A stretch of DNA of 64,000 bases from Astropecten irregularis (Eukaryota > Echinodermata > Asteroidea > Paxillosida > Astropectinidae). The DNA lies in assembly GCA_963971285.1 (NCBI GenBank), contig OZ020244.1:15872001-15936000 (forward strand), in the 5' to 3' direction. The notes beneath the pieces are model-generated. The model was given only the letters and a program-made list of their open reading frames with translations, had not been told where the DNA came from and did not search any database. Shown in pieces: positions 28,831-64,000 of this stretch (the stretch's first letter is position 1; each line of letters begins with the position of its first letter). The translations under genes were made by a program, and so were the position numbers.

Positions 28831-28965
28831 TCTAAGCCAGAGCCAAAGCTGGAGCCAGAGGCCGGGGGGGAAGCGCAGCTGGAGCCAAAGCCGGAGCTGG
28901 AGTCGGAGCCGTGGGCCGGAGCCGGAGCCTCAGAGCCTAAGCCTCCGTTTCGTAAACCCCTATGC
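28575..28965. repeat. Fold-back element with expanded GAGCCT hexamers
   Basis: The GAGCCT hexamer of this family has expanded to over ten near-perfect copies at 28768-28840, creating an apparent Glu-Pro repeat ORF that is not a gene. Confidence 0.75.
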
Positions 28966-29482
28966 AAAGATGCATCTAAACCATGCCAAAGAAAGGAGGA
29001 AGGAAATAAGACAATAATAAAACCTTTTTTTTTCAAATTTGGAGACCGACTGCCTCCCTGTAATTTATTCTGCAAAAATCCGACGACATCCATTCATCCA
29101 CAAGTTAAGTCACTCTTATTTACACTATTTACAAAATACAGTTTTACAATCATGACTTTCTTCCAGTATTAAAAAAACAAAACCACAAAAGAGAAAAAAA
29201 AAATTGGATATGATATCAATATCAAAGCCTAGCTTATGAGTGGGTTGCTTTTTTAGACAGCGAAATTCCCGCTCTTTTTTAAAAAATAATTTAGGTTGAC
29301 CATAGAGTCTATGTACAATATTTATACATTATTACAAGTGCTGACAAAATAGGGTCTGTTTGTTTCAGGCACGAGATCACGGATTCTGCTGATCCAGATC
29401 CCATTTTAGCGTATCCTGCATGGGATGTAGATCTGCAGGATCCCTGATCTTGAGCCAAATCGGGATCTTAAACCACTGTGCT

Positions 29483-29728
29483 GGGGCCAATTTCATAGAG
29501 TTGCTTAGCACAAAAATTCGCTAAGCATGACATTTTCTCTATTAATAAAAATCAGTATTAACAACCAAATGTCCATGTGTTGTGTATCACTTGAATTTGT
29601 TCTTATGCTGTTGTTCGCTGACCACGGATATCAAATCGAATTTTCAATGGTGGTTTGTTTTATTGGACAAGCCATTTTTGTGCTGAGCAATTTTTTGTGC
29701 TAAGCAGCTCTATGAAATTGGCTCCTGG
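29483..29728. mobile_element. GGGGCCAATTTC MITE
   Basis: A complete copy in the intergenic region. Confidence 0.75.
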
Positions 29729-30380
29729 TGTCTTTTACCAAAAGTAAAGGGAAAAGAATTGCCAGAAATACAGTCTGATATAACAAAGGTGTCAAACTTT
29801 CTAGAGAAAAAAATATTCAGCCCAACCTTTTCTCGAGAAAATGTTGATGTCGTAAACTACGCCTGAGAATAGTGCCGATTCAAAAGTTGCGTCAGTGACA
29901 AATTACAGTCTGATAATAATTAGCACACCTACTACTCTGCCCACTTCTAGCCGATCAACTGCCCAGTGCCCCGCCCAACTACCAACTATAACCTCTAACC
30001 AATTAATAAAATCCCATAATGATCAGCATTAAGGAACTGGCCCCCTGGGTAACCAGTGAAAAGTTAGCCAAAGTCCTACTTGCAGCTAGTTCAAGTGATA
30101 TGCTTTTGAAGTTGCATAGAAAGGAGTGGAGTAATATCCAGCCAACGTCCATTTTGTTTCCCTGCACCATTTCAAAACTCGATTGTAACAAATAATTACA
30201 GATATGTTGAAAATGTAAGTTGTAAATATTTTTTTTTTCAAAGCCCAAGACACGTCTCCATCCCAAACCCACGACCCTCTGAAGTAAAGGTAAGATACTG
30301 CATTACTTTCTACTACATCCATGCCAAATAATCATGATGCATATTATGATCAAGAGTTATGGTGGAAATCCTTTCAACTT

Positions 30381-30724
30381 TTAAAGGTACTATCATACTT
30401 TGGTAGCCTACCAAAACAGGAATTTTCACAGATTCACCTATAACTTACAGGGTACAAAGATGGTGCTGGCAGAAACATACCAGTAACATTTTTCTGCCTG
30501 AAATGCTGTATTTATCCAGAAAAGAGTATTAAAAACCAATTACCAAAACTATTTTGATCTTTTAAAGATATATAATAACAGTGAAAATATTTTTTTAAAT
30601 ACCATGGGCGTTTTACCGCACGGGACTCAAAATTTCACAGATGACTGTTGCTGTATCTTTCTTGATATTTTTGCCCATGAATCTGCATTTCTTTGACAAA
30701 ACCAAAGTATGATATTACCTTTAA
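30381..30724. mobile_element. TTAA MITE, inverse orientation
   Basis: Element 30385-30720 with TTAA on both sides and the usual ACCTTTAA terminus. Confidence 0.8.
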
Positions 30725-30847
30725 GTGTACCACACCCTACATCTACAACAAAATGCAGTATTGTTTTCACCATCTACCTGAGCACATTTCACAATAATAC
30801 TTTCTTCTCATTAATTCATTCCACAAACAAAAACTAAGAAAAGATTT

Positions 30848-31098
30848 TAATCATCAAATAACCACAAGGGAAGCTGACTGAATTTAAAGTCATTGTAAAG
30901 TGCACAAAGAAATATTTACTGGAGCAGGATTCGAACTGGAGACCTCCTGAATACCCTACAGGCGCTGACTGCCAAGTGAACAAAGATAATTGACTATTGG
31001 GGTCGCCACCAACGTAGGGCTGGATGGCTCAGTTGGTAGAGCGCCTGTACAGTATTCAGGAGGTCGCCGGTTCGAATCCCGCTCCAGTCAATTTTTCA
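30848..31098. mobile_element. tRNA-like SINE pair, head-to-head
   Basis: A minus-oriented 5' part (30848-30965) joined to a plus-oriented core (30966-31098) with intact A and B boxes. Confidence 0.75.
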
Positions 31099-31099
31099 A

Positions 31100-31787
31100 A
31101 GGAAACTGTTCCTGCACAAGAAGTATTTTATATAAGTGATGTTCGCTAGAAATTTCAACCCAGGAAAGTGATTCTGGTTCAAATGGGAGCGATTTCAATT
31201 CTGCTCTTTGGAGAGTGTTCATTAGTACACAAGAACAAAGCCATGTCTCCACAAATTTGTGTGTTCATGAGTATTTAGTCAGAGGAATTGAAATATCAAA
31301 CATATGCAGGCAGTGAACTGAAGTCGAGGTACCAGACGTTATTCTGAATTTGCACAAGACCTTTCCACCCAGTTTGTTGTCAAAATACATTCCCAACAAA
31401 AATTCAGGAGACTTACGCGTTTTTTCGGAAGAAATTTGTAAGAAATAAATACAAAATAAATAAAATTTGAAATTTTCATCAGAACTAATGACACAAAAAA
31501 GTGGAAGATATCCAAATCATCTTAATTGGTGAGACTTCACAGAGTAAACAACAAACAAACAAATAAACAACAACTTGGTTTATAGAGGATTTATCACGAC
31601 GCTAAAAATAACATCTGGATAACCGCCTTGTGTAAAAAATCAAAACATTCAAACATAAAAAAACAAGACTTTGGCATGATACATATGTACACTATGAAAC
31701 ATGCACACGTAAAATTAATGGTGGGAGGAGTGGGATTGGGGGGAAGCTGGGTCAAAGGTCATGTGTGGTGTCATGGAGTGAGGGGGG
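31100..31787 (-). other. Probable KDM7 3' UTR region
   Basis: Sequence following the stop codon, free of recognised repeats. I see no AATAAA on the minus strand here, only TATAAA-type variants, so the poly(A) site is unresolved. Confidence 0.3.
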
Positions 31788-62771
<30,984 letters not shown>

Positions 62772-62799
62772 CTGAGAAGATAAACAAGAAGGTACAGGA

Positions 62800-64000
62800 A
62801 TTAGCACAATGAAAAATTCCCCATATGTACTGTAACAAACACAGATGGGAACAGTGCCGTGTGTGACAAGCGCCGCGCTGATTGGTCAACGTGCAAGGCA
62901 GTGCTCGTGACGTCACGGAAACCATGTGCTGGCCCAACTCGTTACACACGCACGCAGGGCCGTTGCATGCACGTATGGAGCACGCATCACGCGATGGGCC
63001 TATGCAAACACACACAGTGTATGACTATGAAACGACCAACGGTCGGCCATATGACAACTCCGGCGACCATGCAATTTCTATGCATATGTGGCGCTCTCAG
63101 AATATACACAACCAACAGATCCAACACACGTTGCTATGAATATTCAACGACCTAACAATCACACTCAGACGGTGGCGCGGTAAAATGGCAACAAAAATAC
63201 AGCTGACCAAAGTTCAAATACAACCGCGGAGTCTGTGAGTTCTCGAACGTCGGATAACACCACAAAAAATGGTCAAAAGGTCGAAGAAATGTACAAATTT
63301 GTACGTTTTTGGTACCATTTGAAAGATCGTGGCGAGGTCTGGTCTGACGAAGTGTCAATGATTCGAGTGGGCATTGCTGAGTATGTGCCCATGCGCGTTA
63401 GTTTCATTCATGAAAACTTCCATTTTTGGTCAGTGCGATGACGTCACATAATGAGATGATCGTGACACCCTCTTGTGGCTGTTTCATGCAAATTCGTGTA
63501 AGGGACTTTTCGCTGTGATTAGGTCCAAAATTGATGCCGAACACTTAAACAAGATAAAAGAAAAAAGACAAGATGTGCCAAATGCTCAGATGAAAACAAT
63601 TGTCAACAGTCAACACGTAATATCCCAGTTTTACACAGCTGAGATTAAAGTTTATCATAACTTGTGTCCAGTACTGGCAATGGGTTAATTTCTAACATGT
63701 CTAAAAGGCACAATGCTTTTTCCGTAATGTCCGTCAGTATAATGTGAGTTTGATATTGTAAGCAAGCAATGTTTTTGGAATCTTGGCAGGGTTTTGAGTT
63801 TTTTAGGAAATTACAAAGCCTCAAAGGTAGTCAATGACACAAAGGTCTACGCTCATGCACTAAAGTAAACTGCGACTGTAAAGTGCAAGTAGGCCTAGGC
63901 CTAAGAATTTTGTAAAAACAAAATTTCTAACTCCATGAACTCTTGTCTAAATTCTTAACTCAAACTGTGTGAAAACAGTATTCAAAATCCCAGAAACCAA
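62800..64000. other. Right-edge KDM7 intron
   Basis: No PHD-finger exon was found here. Several TGACGTCA motifs occur (about 62907 and 63440), with otherwise unremarkable sequence. Confidence 0.35.

Noticed and set aside
28633-29172. 179-codon ORF rich in Glu-Pro on the plus strand
   Set aside because: It is a hexamer expansion within a dispersed fold-back element whose other copies have no ORF.

Overview
This window is eukaryotic: long introns, GT-AG splice sites, tRNA-derived SINEs and many non-autonomous DNA transposons. It carries two intron-rich genes, both on the minus strand. Conserved residues in both proteins resemble their vertebrate orthologues, and the KDM7 gene looks like the ancestral single-copy form. 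That suggests an invertebrate deuterostome such as an echinoderm or hemichordate; this placement is an inference and uncertain. No ORF longer than about 200 codons is real here. Almost all coding sequence sits in short exons, which I rebuilt by splice site and reading phase.

Region 1 (1 to about 26.8 kb, minus strand) holds the 5' two thirds of a MOV10-type UPF1-like RNA helicase. There are 14 coding exons between 22567 and 65, and every junction is in phase, giving about 717 codons. The helicase Walker A, Ia, DEAG and GDPxQLGP motifs are visible. The C-terminal helicase exons lie beyond the left edge. The N-terminal region carries a C2H2 zinc finger of the U1/JAZ type. A probable first non-coding exon and promoter lie at 26.57-26.85 kb, with a TATA-like box and two kappaB-like sites.

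Region 2 (about 26.9-31.7 kb) is intergenic. It has a candidate solo LTR and several interspersed repeats.

Region 3 (31.8-62.8 kb, minus strand) holds 19 coding exons of a KDM7 family (PHF8/KDM7A/PHF2-like) PHD-JmjC histone lysine demethylase, again with all phases consistent, about 1011 codons to the stop. The first exon(s), with the start codon and the N-terminal half of the PHD finger, lie beyond the right edge. The JmjC iron ligands are complete, so it should be an active enzyme.

The introns are packed with repeats. They include TTAA-flanked MITEs, several families of hAT-like MITEs with 8-bp target duplications, TWA-flanked Harbinger-like MITEs, large fold-back elements, a tRNA-like SINE framed by inverted repeats, other tRNA-SINEs, and four tandem arrays. 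One array (8.2-9.3 kb) appears to have grown from the hairpin core of a MITE. Several insertions are nested and can be ordered in time. I found no CRISPR array, operon or prokaryotic system.
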